From NCBI RefSeq assembly GCF_001462205.1, contig NZ_LKIR01000121.1, positions 75,862 to 139,861 on the forward strand: a stretch of 64,000 nucleotides of DNA, in the 5' to 3' direction. Below the pieces are notes generated by a model. It searched no databases. It had not been told where the DNA came from and saw only the letters and a list, made by a program, of their open reading frames with translations. Every line of letters starts with the position of its first letter. The first letter of the stretch is position 1. The position numbers and the translations under genes are program-made. This stretch comes from Haloparvum sedimenti (GTDB lineage: Archaea; Halobacteriota; Halobacteria; Halobacteriales; Haloferacaceae). Positions 25,761 to 33,554 of the stretch are shown one piece after another.

Positions 25761-26159
25761 TCACCCGACGAGTTCCAGCGTCTCGTCGGAGAGGTCGACG
25801 CCGACCTCGTTGCGGGTCTGGTTCTCGATCTGGTCGAGGTTGCGGGTGAGCACCTCGAGGATGTCCTCGACCTCGGGGTAGACGAGCATGTTCTCCTCCT
25901 CGTCCTCCATCACGAGCTGGGTGTCCGACAGCTGGATCTGGTTGCCCTCGATGGAGGCGACGATGGCCGGCAGCGCCTCCGCGCCGCCGGTGTCGCCCTC
26001 CTTCACGTAGGTGATGTACAGCGAGTCGATGCCGATGAGGTCCTTGTACTCGCGGATCCGCTCCGCGCACTTGACCATGTCCCGGGTGACCGCGGTCTTG
26101 TGGTCGTTGCCGTGCGAACCGTCGTAGCAGTGCTTGCACACCCGCAGTTCCATCCGCAT
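25761..26159 (-). CDS. conserved haloarchaeal protein of unknown function
   Basis: 132 residues; not assigned. The N-terminal MRMELRVCKHCYDGSHGNDH carries a CxxC-like Cys-Lys-His-Cys and two further histidines that could bind metal. A mixed alpha/beta body follows (GIDSLYITYVKEG, EGNQIQLSDTQLVMEDEEEN), ending with a helix DILEVLTRNLDQI. Acidic and soluble. ATG at 26159 chosen at the start of the hydrophilic conserved-looking region; a second ATG two codons later is possible. It sits between the Vms1-like gene and rps8e, all on the minus strand, so a translation-related role is conceivable but unsupported. Confidence 0.7.
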   Translation of the reverse strand: MRMELRVCKHCYDGSHGNDHKTAVTRDMVKCAERIREYKDLIGIDSLYITYVKEGDTGGAEALPAIVASIEGNQIQLSDTQLVMEDEEENMLVYPEVEDILEVLTRNLDQIENQTRNEVGVDLSDETLELVG

Positions 26160-26333
26160 TGGCGGTCCGTCGGGGGCCCGCGGGGAAATACCTTTAGACG
26201 ACGGCGAGCCGCGGAGGGCGCCGACCGAACCCTCGGAGAGAAAGCCCTCGACTGCAGTCACGGCCACGTCTCCGTCCCGATCGGTCGCTACCGGCCGAGA
26301 AAAAGCGCGAGAAAGTCCGACAGAACGAGCGCG

Positions 26334-26708
26334 TTACTCGTCGACGGCGACGGCGTTGACCTGTCCGGTCTGACCGGGACGCGAGGTGACGCGGGCGCGG
26401 CCCTCGGTGGTCTCGATGATGGCGCCCTTCGTGATGATGTTCCGGCGGGCGTAGTTGACGTTCGCGGGGTTGTCGACGACGTCCTCGATCTCCGCGGAGA
26501 CCGTCTCGCCGTCGACGGTGACCTGTGCGAGGTTGGTCGAGAGCGCGCTGACCTTGCTGCCGGTGCCGCGGGAGTCGATGTACTGGAGGCGCGGCTCGCC
26601 GAGCGTCGTCTCGGTCGCCTCGCGGCCGAGCTGGTGGCGCTTCTTGTCGCTGGAGTGCTTCAGTCGGCCGCCGGTGCGCTTCCGCTTGGAGCGTCCCTGA
26701 TCCTTCAT
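26334..26708 (-). CDS. rps8e: 30S ribosomal protein S8e
   Basis: 124-residue small-subunit ribosomal protein. The N-terminus MKDQGRSKRKRTGGRLKHSS is basic and typical of S8e. The core has GSKVSALSTNLAQV, NPANVNYARRNIITKGAII and TEGRARVTSRPGQTGQVNAV. ATG at 26708. Just upstream (26717-26746) are 7-bp inverted arms CGAACGG and CCGTTCG that flank the promoter; whether they are an operator is unknown. Confidence 0.95.
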   Translation of the reverse strand: MKDQGRSKRKRTGGRLKHSSDKKRHQLGREATETTLGEPRLQYIDSRGTGSKVSALSTNLAQVTVDGETVSAEIEDVVDNPANVNYARRNIITKGAIIETTEGRARVTSRPGQTGQVNAVAVDE

Positions 26709-26837
26709 ACGTACAGCGAACGGCGAGCGAATACTTGAACCGTTCGACTCGGGGCTGTGGCCCCCTATCCCGCACCGCCGGCGGTTCCGGCCGACCGCTT
26801 CGATACGTTTACCGGCGTCCGCGCCGGTCGTGCGGAC

Positions 26838-27314
26838 ATGAGTCTGGAGGCCGCCGTCGCCGTCCCGTTCCGCCAGTCCGGCAAGGACCGGCTCGGCGAA
26901 GGGGAGTTCGTGGTCGCGCTCTCGCTGGACCGCGACTGGTTCTCCCCGGATCAGGCGAAGCGCCTCGTCGACGTGGCGCAGGGGCGCGGGCTGGTGGCGG
27001 TCGAGGACGGCGACCTCGTCCCGCAGTTCGACCCCGGAGAGGTGTCGGTTCCCGAGAACTTCGTCCCCGACGAGTCGATCCTCCGCGAGCAGTCGGCGTT
27101 CGAGCGCGCGCTCGACGCCGTCGTCGCGGCCGGCATCGACAAGCAGGAGGCGGTCGCGGCGATCAACGAGCGCCAGCGCACGCTGGCGATCAGCCTCGAA
27201 GCCGCCGCGGTCGTGTACGCCCGCGAGCACGGGGTCGACGTGGACGCGCTGGCGAAAACCGTCCGCGAGGAGCTGCTCGCGGCGGGCGACGAAGCGAGCG
27301 AGGAGACCGCCTGA
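26838..27314 (+). CDS. DUF2240 family protein
   Basis: 158 residues of the DUF2240 family, found in euryarchaea, function unknown. Visible blocks are AVPFRQSGKDRLGEGEFVVA, WFSPDQAKRLVDVAQGRGLV and the C-terminal KQEAVAAINERQRTLAISLE. The helix-turn-helix-like spacing of the first half suggests, weakly, nucleic-acid binding. ATG at 26838. Its stop overlaps the ATG of the next gene by one base, so the two are likely co-translated. Confidence 0.75.
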   Translation: MSLEAAVAVPFRQSGKDRLGEGEFVVALSLDRDWFSPDQAKRLVDVAQGRGLVAVEDGDLVPQFDPGEVSVPENFVPDESILREQSAFERALDAVVAAGIDKQEAVAAINERQRTLAISLEAAAVVYAREHGVDVDALAKTVREELLAAGDEASEETA

Positions 27315-27739
27315 TGGTCGACGAGCGCCTCGACGACGGCGTCCGGATCGCTCAGCTGCTCGCCTCCGAGATCGAGGGGGACGAGGGCCGGCTCCGCGAC
27401 CTGACGGTCACCGACGCCGACCCCGACGTGGCGCCGACCGCGGACGGCGCGCTGGCGTACGCGGTCCGCCGGACCGAGGACGGACCGGACGACGACGCCG
27501 GACGGGATGAGCCCCCGCTCGCGGAGGTGTACGTCCACTCGGACCGCGCGCGCGTCGAGTTCCTCGCCGCTCCCGACGCGGCCGCGGAGGCGGCCGCCGA
27601 GCGGGACCTCCGCGTCCGGCCGAAGGCGGTCCGGCCGCCGCGCACGCTCGTCTTCGTCGAGGACGGCGCGCAGGTGAAGTGGATCCTGCCGGTCTTCGAG
27701 CGCGTTCTCGCGGCGGGCGAGTCGGAGCCGGACGCGTAG
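27314..27739 (+). CDS. conserved hypothetical protein paired with DUF2240
   Basis: 141 residues, not recognised. It is acidic in the middle (EDGPDDDAGRDEPPLAE), with a C-terminal hydrophobic patch RTLVFVEDGAQVKWILPVFE that could be a beta-hairpin and helix. No membrane segment, signal peptide or cysteines. TGATG overlap with the DUF2240 gene argues for an operon. No function can be proposed. Confidence 0.65.
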   Translation: MVDERLDDGVRIAQLLASEIEGDEGRLRDLTVTDADPDVAPTADGALAYAVRRTEDGPDDDAGRDEPPLAEVYVHSDRARVEFLAAPDAAAEAAAERDLRVRPKAVRPPRTLVFVEDGAQVKWILPVFERVLAAGESEPDA

Positions 27740-27820
27740 GGCACTGGCCGGCTGCGGCCGCCCCGCTCCCGCACCGTCGCGTCGCGCCGGAGTTTTGTCC
27801 CTCGACCGCGGAGGAGGCGC

Positions 27821-28126
27821 ATGGACACGCTTCCGAGCGCGGGCGTGGGCGCCGCGGTCACCGTCCCCCTCGTGTTCGTCCCCTTCTCGCCGGCGGTCGG
27901 CGGCACGGTCGCGGCGTACCTCCACGACGGCGACCGCGCGGGCTGGCAGGTCGGCGCGCTCTCGGGCGCGCTCGCGTCGATCCCGGGGATCACCATCCCC
28001 GCCGCCGTCATCGGCATCGACTGGCCCATCTCGCTCCCGGTGCTGGCTGTCGTCGCGGTCGTCTACTTCGCGGTCTGCGGCTACTTTGGCGGAATCGTCG
28101 GCGAGGGGCTCCGCGACGTGGACTGA
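27821..28126 (+). CDS. small membrane protein (DUF5518-like)
   Basis: 101 residues with three to four hydrophobic segments. The motif GGTVAAYLHDGDRAGWQVGA between the first and second helices, then LSGALASIPGITIPA, resembles haloarchaeal DUF5518-type proteins of unknown function. ATG at 27821. Single gene followed by the 17-bp repeat array. Confidence 0.65.
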   Translation: MDTLPSAGVGAAVTVPLVFVPFSPAVGGTVAAYLHDGDRAGWQVGALSGALASIPGITIPAAVIGIDWPISLPVLAVVAVVYFAVCGYFGGIVGEGLRDVD

Positions 28127-28159
28127 TCGGGCGGGCGAGGGCCGCGGTCTCGGCCGGCG

Positions 28160-28261
28160 CAGTTACAGAAGGCGCGCAGTTACAGAAGGCCCGCCGTTAC
28201 AGAAGGCGCGCAGTTACAGAAGGCCCGCCGTTACAGAAGGCGCGCAGTTACAGAAGGCCCG
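28160..28261 (+). repeat. 17-bp tandem repeat, six units
   Basis: Six contiguous 17-base units alternate between CAGTTACAGAAGGCGCG, CAGTTACAGAAGGCCCG and CCGTTACAGAAGGCGCG. They are followed to about 28309 by decayed units that keep the ACAGAA/CGGAAA core. It lies between the DUF5518-like gene and the converging gamma-glutamyltransferase gene. No spacers, so it is not a CRISPR array. Confidence 0.9.
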
Positions 28262-28314
28262 CATCCACGGAAATCCTGCAGCGACAGAAAAATCCCTGCC
28301 AGCGACGCGGCCGG

Positions 28315-29946
28315 TCAGTACCCCTGCGCGTTGCCGTCCTTGCGGGGTTCGGTCGCGCCGGAGAGCACGCCGCCTTCGTTGCGGGTGATCTGCGCGCCGC
28401 CGAACAGGCCGGGCGAGAGCACCTGCACGTCGTGGCCCTTCCGGACGAGCTTGGCGGCCACGTCGTCGTCGAACTGCGGTTCGAGCGCGAGCTCGCCGCT
28501 CTCGCGGTAGCGCCACCGCGGCTCGTCGAGCGCGCGCTGGAGCGGCATCCCGTAGTCCACGATGTTGCTGATCACCTGCACGTGCCCCTGCGGCTGCATG
28601 TAGCCGCCCATCACGCCGAAGGCGGCCCAGTCGTCCTCGTCGAACTCGACGAGACCCGGAATCAGGGTGTGGAACGGGCGCTTGCCCGGCTCGATCCGGT
28701 TCGGGTGGTCCGCGTCCAGCGAGAAGGAGGAACCGCGGTTCTGGAGCGCGATGCCGGTATCGCCCGCGACCACGCCCGAGCCGAAGCCCGCGAACCGCGA
28801 GTTGATGTAGGAGACGACGTTGCCCTCGTCGTCCGCGACCGTGAGCAGCACCGTGTCCGCGTCCTCCGCCTCGCCGGCGTTCGGGACGCCGAAGCTCACG
28901 TCGTGGTTCGCCTCCGGACCGACCTCCGCGGCGCGCGTCTCGGCCCACGCCTCGGACGCGAGCGGCGGGTGGTCCTCGTAGTCGGGGTCGGTGATGTAGC
29001 GGTGACCGTCGTGGAACGCGACCTTCAGCGCCTCCGAGAAGTAGTGGACGCGCTCCGCGGAGTCGTAGTCGTACTCGCCGGCGCCCAACTGCTCGGCGAC
29101 GTTGAGCGCCTCCAGCGCGATGAGCCCCTGGTTGTTCGGCGGGAGCTCGTACACCTCGGCGCCGTTGTACGTCGTCGAGACCGGCTCCGGCCACTCGACC
29201 TCGAAGTCGGCCAGGTCGTCGACGGTCATGAAGCCGCCCTGTTCCTGCACCTCGTCGGCGATGGCCTCCGCGATCTCGCCCTCGTAGACGGCGTCCGCGC
29301 CCTCCTCGGCGATCGTCTCCATCGACGCGCCGAGCTTCGGCAGGCGCACGGTCTGGCCCGTCTCCGGGGCCTCGCCGTCGAACAGGAACACCTCGCGCGC
29401 GTTCTCGGTCTCGAACAGCTCCTCGCCGTGCTGCCACTGCGCGGAGACGACCTCCGAGACCGGGTACCCCTCGGTCGCATACCGGATCGCGGGCTGGAGC
29501 AGTTCGCCGAGGTCCTTCGTCCCGAGCTCCTCCGCGGTCGCCTCCCACCCGCGGGCGGTGCCGGGGACCGTCACCGCGAGCGCGCCCGTGTCCGGCATCT
29601 CCGCGTCGGCCGGGTCGTCGGCGTCCGCGTCGGGGTCCTGCGCGACCGCCTCGCGGACGTTCTCCAGCGTGGCGTCCGCCGGGGCGCCGCCGCAGGCGCG
29701 CATCGCGCCGACTTCGCCGTCGGCCGTTTTGTACAGCGCGAACACGTCGCCGCCCAGACCCGTCGAGGTGGGCTCGACGACGTTGAGCGCGGCCGCGGTC
29801 GCCACGGCCGCGTCGAAGGCGTTACCGCCGTCGCGCAGCGTCTCGATGCCCGCCTGCGAGGCGAGCGGCTGGCTCGTCGAGACGACGCCTCGCTGGCCGT
29901 AGACGGTCGACCGGCGCGAGTTGAACCGGTCAAGATCTGGATCCAT
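28315..29946 (-). CDS. ggt: gamma-glutamyltransferase family protein
   Basis: 543-residue Ntn-hydrolase precursor. The large-subunit part includes GGNAFDAAVATAAALNVVEP and STGLGGDVFALY. The self-cleavage and nucleophile threonine is expected in AEDADTVLLTVADDEGNVVS (about residues 355-374), and the small subunit has SRFAGFGSGVVAG and GYMQPQGHVQVISN. It transfers or hydrolyses gamma-glutamyl groups. Haloarchaea use gamma-glutamylcysteine as thiol, a possible substrate. No clear signal peptide, so a cytosolic location is likely. ATG at 29946 is the start of MDPDLDRFNSRRS. Confidence 0.9.
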   Translation of the reverse strand: MDPDLDRFNSRRSTVYGQRGVVSTSQPLASQAGIETLRDGGNAFDAAVATAAALNVVEPTSTGLGGDVFALYKTADGEVGAMRACGGAPADATLENVREAVAQDPDADADDPADAEMPDTGALAVTVPGTARGWEATAEELGTKDLGELLQPAIRYATEGYPVSEVVSAQWQHGEELFETENAREVFLFDGEAPETGQTVRLPKLGASMETIAEEGADAVYEGEIAEAIADEVQEQGGFMTVDDLADFEVEWPEPVSTTYNGAEVYELPPNNQGLIALEALNVAEQLGAGEYDYDSAERVHYFSEALKVAFHDGHRYITDPDYEDHPPLASEAWAETRAAEVGPEANHDVSFGVPNAGEAEDADTVLLTVADDEGNVVSYINSRFAGFGSGVVAGDTGIALQNRGSSFSLDADHPNRIEPGKRPFHTLIPGLVEFDEDDWAAFGVMGGYMQPQGHVQVISNIVDYGMPLQRALDEPRWRYRESGELALEPQFDDDVAAKLVRKGHDVQVLSPGLFGGAQITRNEGGVLSGATEPRKDGNAQGY

Positions 29947-30018
29947 GGCTCCCGGTTCGGACAGCGTCGTCAAAAGAGGCGGGTAACGGGACTGACTTGC
30001 CCCTTGCCGGCCCGTTGA

Positions 30019-30252
30019 CTACTTCGCTACGCCGGCGCCGAGCGCCGGGAGGTCCACGCCGATCTCCGAGAGCAGGGCGCCGAGTGCGGCGTATCCGAGC
30101 GCCGCGATGGCGCCGACCATGAACAGCTGCCCGACGACGAACACGGCGATCGAGATCGGGTCGCCGTTCGCCAGTACCTGCTCCACGAAGACGCCGCCGA
30201 GACGCCCCACGTCGCCGACCACGCGAACCACGAAGTCCAGAAGCGCGTTCAT
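30019..30252 (-). CDS. small two-helix membrane protein
   Basis: 77 residues, not recognised. It has an amphipathic N-terminal helix MNALLDFVVRVVGDVGRLGG, then two strongly hydrophobic segments (about 33-52 and 54-70), with little charge. ATG at 30252. Divergent from the site-2-type protease gene. Open sequence upstream overlaps that protease in antisense and is not coding. Confidence 0.6.
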   Translation of the reverse strand: MNALLDFVVRVVGDVGRLGGVFVEQVLANGDPISIAVFVVGQLFMVGAIAALGYAALGALLSEIGVDLPALGAGVAK

Positions 30253-30408
30253 GGACGAACGTTCGAGGGGCGGGTACTTGTGTGTTGATACCTGCCGAGA
30301 GCGGCGCGTCCCCCTCGGGAGCCGCGACCCGTGCGCCCGGCGCGGTCGGTTCGAGTCGAAACTCCGGGAACCGAACGGCTTACCCGGAACGCACCCGAAC
30401 CGCGGACA

Positions 30409-32238
30409 ATGAATACCCTGCAGTGGATCCTGCTCGGGATCCTCGCGTACACCGCGGCCGCGATGTGGCTGCGCAACCGGGGGTACCTCCCGGACGCGGT
30501 CCGCGTCTCCGGCCCGCTGACGACGATCCACACGAAGCGGGGGCGGGCGCTGCTCGACCGCCTCGCGGGCCCGAAGCGACTGTGGCGCGCGGTCGCCAAC
30601 GTCGGCGTCGGCGCCGCGCTGGTGATCATGGCGGGGATGTTCGTGCTCCTCGTCGCCAACGCGGTCTCGATCGTGGCGAACCCGCCGGCCCCGACCGGGA
30701 TCAACACGCCGCAGAACGTGCTGATCATCCCCGGCGTCAACGAGTTCCTCCCGCTGACGGTGGCGGCCGAGATCGTGGTCGGCCTGCTGGTCGCGCTGGT
30801 GGTCCACGAGGGCGCCCACGGCCTGCTCTGCCGCGTCGAGGGGATCGAGATCGACTCGATGGGCGTCGCGCTGCTCACACTGATCCCCATCGGCGCCTTC
30901 GTCGAACCGGACGAGGAGTCCACGAAGGAGGTCGACCGCGGCGGCCGCACCCGGATGTTCGCCGCCGGCGTCACCGCCAACTTCGTCGTCGTCGCGCTGG
31001 CGTTCGCGCTGCTTTTCGGCCCGGTCGCGGGCGCCATCTCCGTCGCGCCGGGCGCCGCGGTCGGCGGAACCTACCCCGGCTCGCCGGCCGCCGACGCCGG
31101 CATCGGCGCCGGGGACCGCATCGTCGCGCTGGAGGGAGAGCCGGTCGCGAACGCCTCGGAGCTCTCCGAGCGGCTCGAGACGACCGACGCGGAGACCGTC
31201 GCCGTCGAACTCTCCGACGGCACGACCGCGGAGGTCGAGCGCGCCCTGCTCGTGACCAGCGTCGCGGAGACCTCGCCGTTCGCCGCGCCGTCGAACGGGT
31301 CCGGCGGAGGAGCCGGCGACGGCGCGGCCGGCGTCAGCGTCAACGACACCGTGGTGGCGGTCGACGGCACCGCGGTCCGCACGGAGGGCGGCCTGCGTGA
31401 GGCTATCGCCGCCGCCGACGATCCCGTGGTGACGCTTGAGACCGCCGACGGGGAGACGGTCACCGCGCCGGCCGGCGCGCTCGTCGCGGTCGCGGAGGAG
31501 GGGCCGTTCCAGGCGGCGGGCGCGCCCGCCGGCGACCATCTCGTCGTCACGTCGGTCGACGGCGAGCGCGTCGTCGACAACGACGACCTGACCGCCGCGC
31601 TCGACGCGCACGAACCGGGCGAGGAGGTCACCGTACAGGCGTACCGGACGGCGGGCGACGGCGAGGGCGGCTACGAGTGGACGAACTACGCCGTGGAGCT
31701 CGGCACGCACGAGGAGGACGGCGGCGCGTTCCTCGGCATCTTCGCCACGCCGGGCGTCTCGGGCGTGAGCGTGGACAGCCTCGGGATGACGGGCTACCCC
31801 GCTGACTACTACCTCTCCCTGCTGAGCGGCGAGGCCGGTGGCGGCCTGCTGGGCACGCTGCTGCTCGTCACGGTCCTCCCGTTCCTCGCGGTCGTCGACC
31901 CGAGCATCCAGTACAACTTCGCGGGGTTCGTCGGGAGCAACTCCGCCTTCTACGAGGTGACCGGTCCGCTGTCGGCGCTGGGCGACGGCGGGGTGTTCCT
32001 CGCCGCGAACCTGCTGTTCTGGACCGGCTGGATCAACCTCCAGCTCGCCATCTTCAACTGCGTGCCGGCGTTCCCGCTGGACGGTGGACGGATCCTCCGC
32101 ACCGCGACCGAGGCGGTCGTCTCTCGGCTTCCGGTCGAGGCGCGTCCCGCGCTGACGCGGTCGATCACGGTCAGCGTCGGACTGACGATGCTGGTCGCGC
32201 TGCTGGTGATGCTGTTCGGCCCGCAGGTGCTGTCGTAG
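30409..32238 (+). CDS. site-2 protease-family (M50) zinc metalloprotease with PDZ domains
   Basis: 609 residues. The zinc motif HExxH is His133-Glu-Gly-Ala-His137 in a membrane helix (LVVHEGAHGLL). The second metal ligand region FPLDGGRIL lies near residue 565. Between them are two PDZ-like regions (SPAADAGIGAGDRIVALEGE, about 225-290, and GDHLVVTSVDGERVV, about 380-430). Five to six membrane helices. Such proteases cut transmembrane substrates, often to release regulators. ATG at 30409. It is followed closely by the moeA pair in the same direction, without obvious functional link. Confidence 0.88.
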   Translation: MNTLQWILLGILAYTAAAMWLRNRGYLPDAVRVSGPLTTIHTKRGRALLDRLAGPKRLWRAVANVGVGAALVIMAGMFVLLVANAVSIVANPPAPTGINTPQNVLIIPGVNEFLPLTVAAEIVVGLLVALVVHEGAHGLLCRVEGIEIDSMGVALLTLIPIGAFVEPDEESTKEVDRGGRTRMFAAGVTANFVVVALAFALLFGPVAGAISVAPGAAVGGTYPGSPAADAGIGAGDRIVALEGEPVANASELSERLETTDAETVAVELSDGTTAEVERALLVTSVAETSPFAAPSNGSGGGAGDGAAGVSVNDTVVAVDGTAVRTEGGLREAIAAADDPVVTLETADGETVTAPAGALVAVAEEGPFQAAGAPAGDHLVVTSVDGERVVDNDDLTAALDAHEPGEEVTVQAYRTAGDGEGGYEWTNYAVELGTHEEDGGAFLGIFATPGVSGVSVDSLGMTGYPADYYLSLLSGEAGGGLLGTLLLVTVLPFLAVVDPSIQYNFAGFVGSNSAFYEVTGPLSALGDGGVFLAANLLFWTGWINLQLAIFNCVPAFPLDGGRILRTATEAVVSRLPVEARPALTRSITVSVGLTMLVALLVMLFGPQVLS

Positions 32239-32315
32239 CCGGCTCGCGGGTGCTACCGGAGGCCAGTCCGACGCGGTCGGCGGGGTTTTTGCCGTCGGGC
32301 CCGGAACCGCCACGC

Positions 32316-33554
32316 ATGAGCCACGACAGACACGAGACCGGGTTCAAGGACCGGACCCGAGTCGCGGACGCCCGAGAGACGCTGCTGGGCGCGGCGACGC
32401 CCCACGGGCGCGTCGAGACGGTCCCGCTCGCGGACGCCGACCGACGCGTCGTCGCGGAGCCGGTCGACGCCCCGGCGCCGGTACCGGGGTACGACCGCGC
32501 CGCGATGGACGGCTACGCGGTGCGCGCGCAGGACACCTTCGGGGCGTCCGGGCGCTCGCCGGAGGTGCTCCGGCGGGCGGGCGATGCCGGTTCAGAAAAC
32601 GCCGCGGCCGTCGGCCCGGGCGAGGCGGCCCGCGTCCACACCGGGAGCGCGCTCCCGGAGGGCGCCGACGCCGTCGTGATGATCGAGGAGGTCGAGGAGG
32701 TCGGCGGCGACGTGGAGACGTTCGACGCGGTCGCCGAGGGGGAAAACGTCGGGCCGGCCGGCGAGGACGTGGCCGAGGGCCAGCGGCTCTACGAGCCCGG
32801 CCACCGGCTCCGTCCCTCCGACCTTGGGCTGCTGAAGTCGGTCGGTCTCACGGAGGTCCCGGTGTACGAGGCGCCCGAAGTCGCCGTGATCCCGACCGGC
32901 GAGGAGCTGGTCCAGCGCGACCCCGGCCCGGGTGAGGTGATCGAGACGAACGGGCTCACCGTCTCCCGCATGGCCGAGCGGTGGGGCGCCGCAACGCGCT
33001 ACCGCGACGTGGTCACCGACGACGAGGCCGCGCTGCGCGCGGCGGTCGAGCGCGACCTCGACGCGGACGTGGTCGTGACGACCGGCGGCTCCTCCGTCGG
33101 CGAGCGCGACCTGATCCCCGAGGTGCTCGACGCGGTCGGCGAGGTGCTCGTCCACGGCGTCGCGCTCAAGCCCGGCCACCCGGTGTGCCTGGGAGTCGCG
33201 GACGGGACGCCGGTCGTCTGTCTCCCCGGCTACCCCGTCGCCTGCATCGTCAACGCGGTCCAGTTCCTGCGGCCGGTCGTCGCGGCGGTCGCGGGGACCG
33301 AGGCGCCGCCGCACCCGACCAGACACGCGACCCTGACCAGGAAGATCGCCAGCGAGCCCGGGACGCGGACGTTCGCTCGGGTTCGCCTCGCCGAGGGTGA
33401 GGAAGGACCGGTCGCCGAGCCCACCCGCGCCAGCGGCTCCGGCGTCCTGTCGAGCGTCGCGCTCGCGGACGGCTGGGTCGTCGTCCCGGAGGGGCGCGAG
33501 GGGATCGACGCCGGCGAAACGGTCGACGTACAGATCTGGGAGGCGACCGAATGA
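32316..33554 (+). CDS. moeA: molybdopterin molybdenumtransferase MoeA
   Basis: 412 residues. Inserts molybdate (or tungstate) into adenylylated molybdopterin in the last step of cofactor assembly. Family marks are VPGYDRAAMDGYAVRA, HTGSALPEGADAVVMIE, IPTGEEL, the MoCF-binding TTGGSSVGERDLI, and KPGHPVCLG followed by LPGYPVA. ATG at 32316. Its stop overlaps the start of a second, longer moeA gene by 4 bases (ATGA), so both are co-translated. Confidence 0.93.
   Translation: MSHDRHETGFKDRTRVADARETLLGAATPHGRVETVPLADADRRVVAEPVDAPAPVPGYDRAAMDGYAVRAQDTFGASGRSPEVLRRAGDAGSENAAAVGPGEAARVHTGSALPEGADAVVMIEEVEEVGGDVETFDAVAEGENVGPAGEDVAEGQRLYEPGHRLRPSDLGLLKSVGLTEVPVYEAPEVAVIPTGEELVQRDPGPGEVIETNGLTVSRMAERWGAATRYRDVVTDDEAALRAAVERDLDADVVVTTGGSSVGERDLIPEVLDAVGEVLVHGVALKPGHPVCLGVADGTPVVCLPGYPVACIVNAVQFLRPVVAAVAGTEAPPHPTRHATLTRKIASEPGTRTFARVRLAEGEEGPVAEPTRASGSGVLSSVALADGWVVVPEGREGIDAGETVDVQIWEATE

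Noticed and set aside
28160-28310. Possible CRISPR array
   Set aside because: Units are 17 bp and contiguous with no unique spacers, and no cas genes are present.
30019-32313. 764-residue minus-strand frame over the M50 protease
   Set aside because: Only its last 77 residues look like a real protein; the rest is antisense to the protease.
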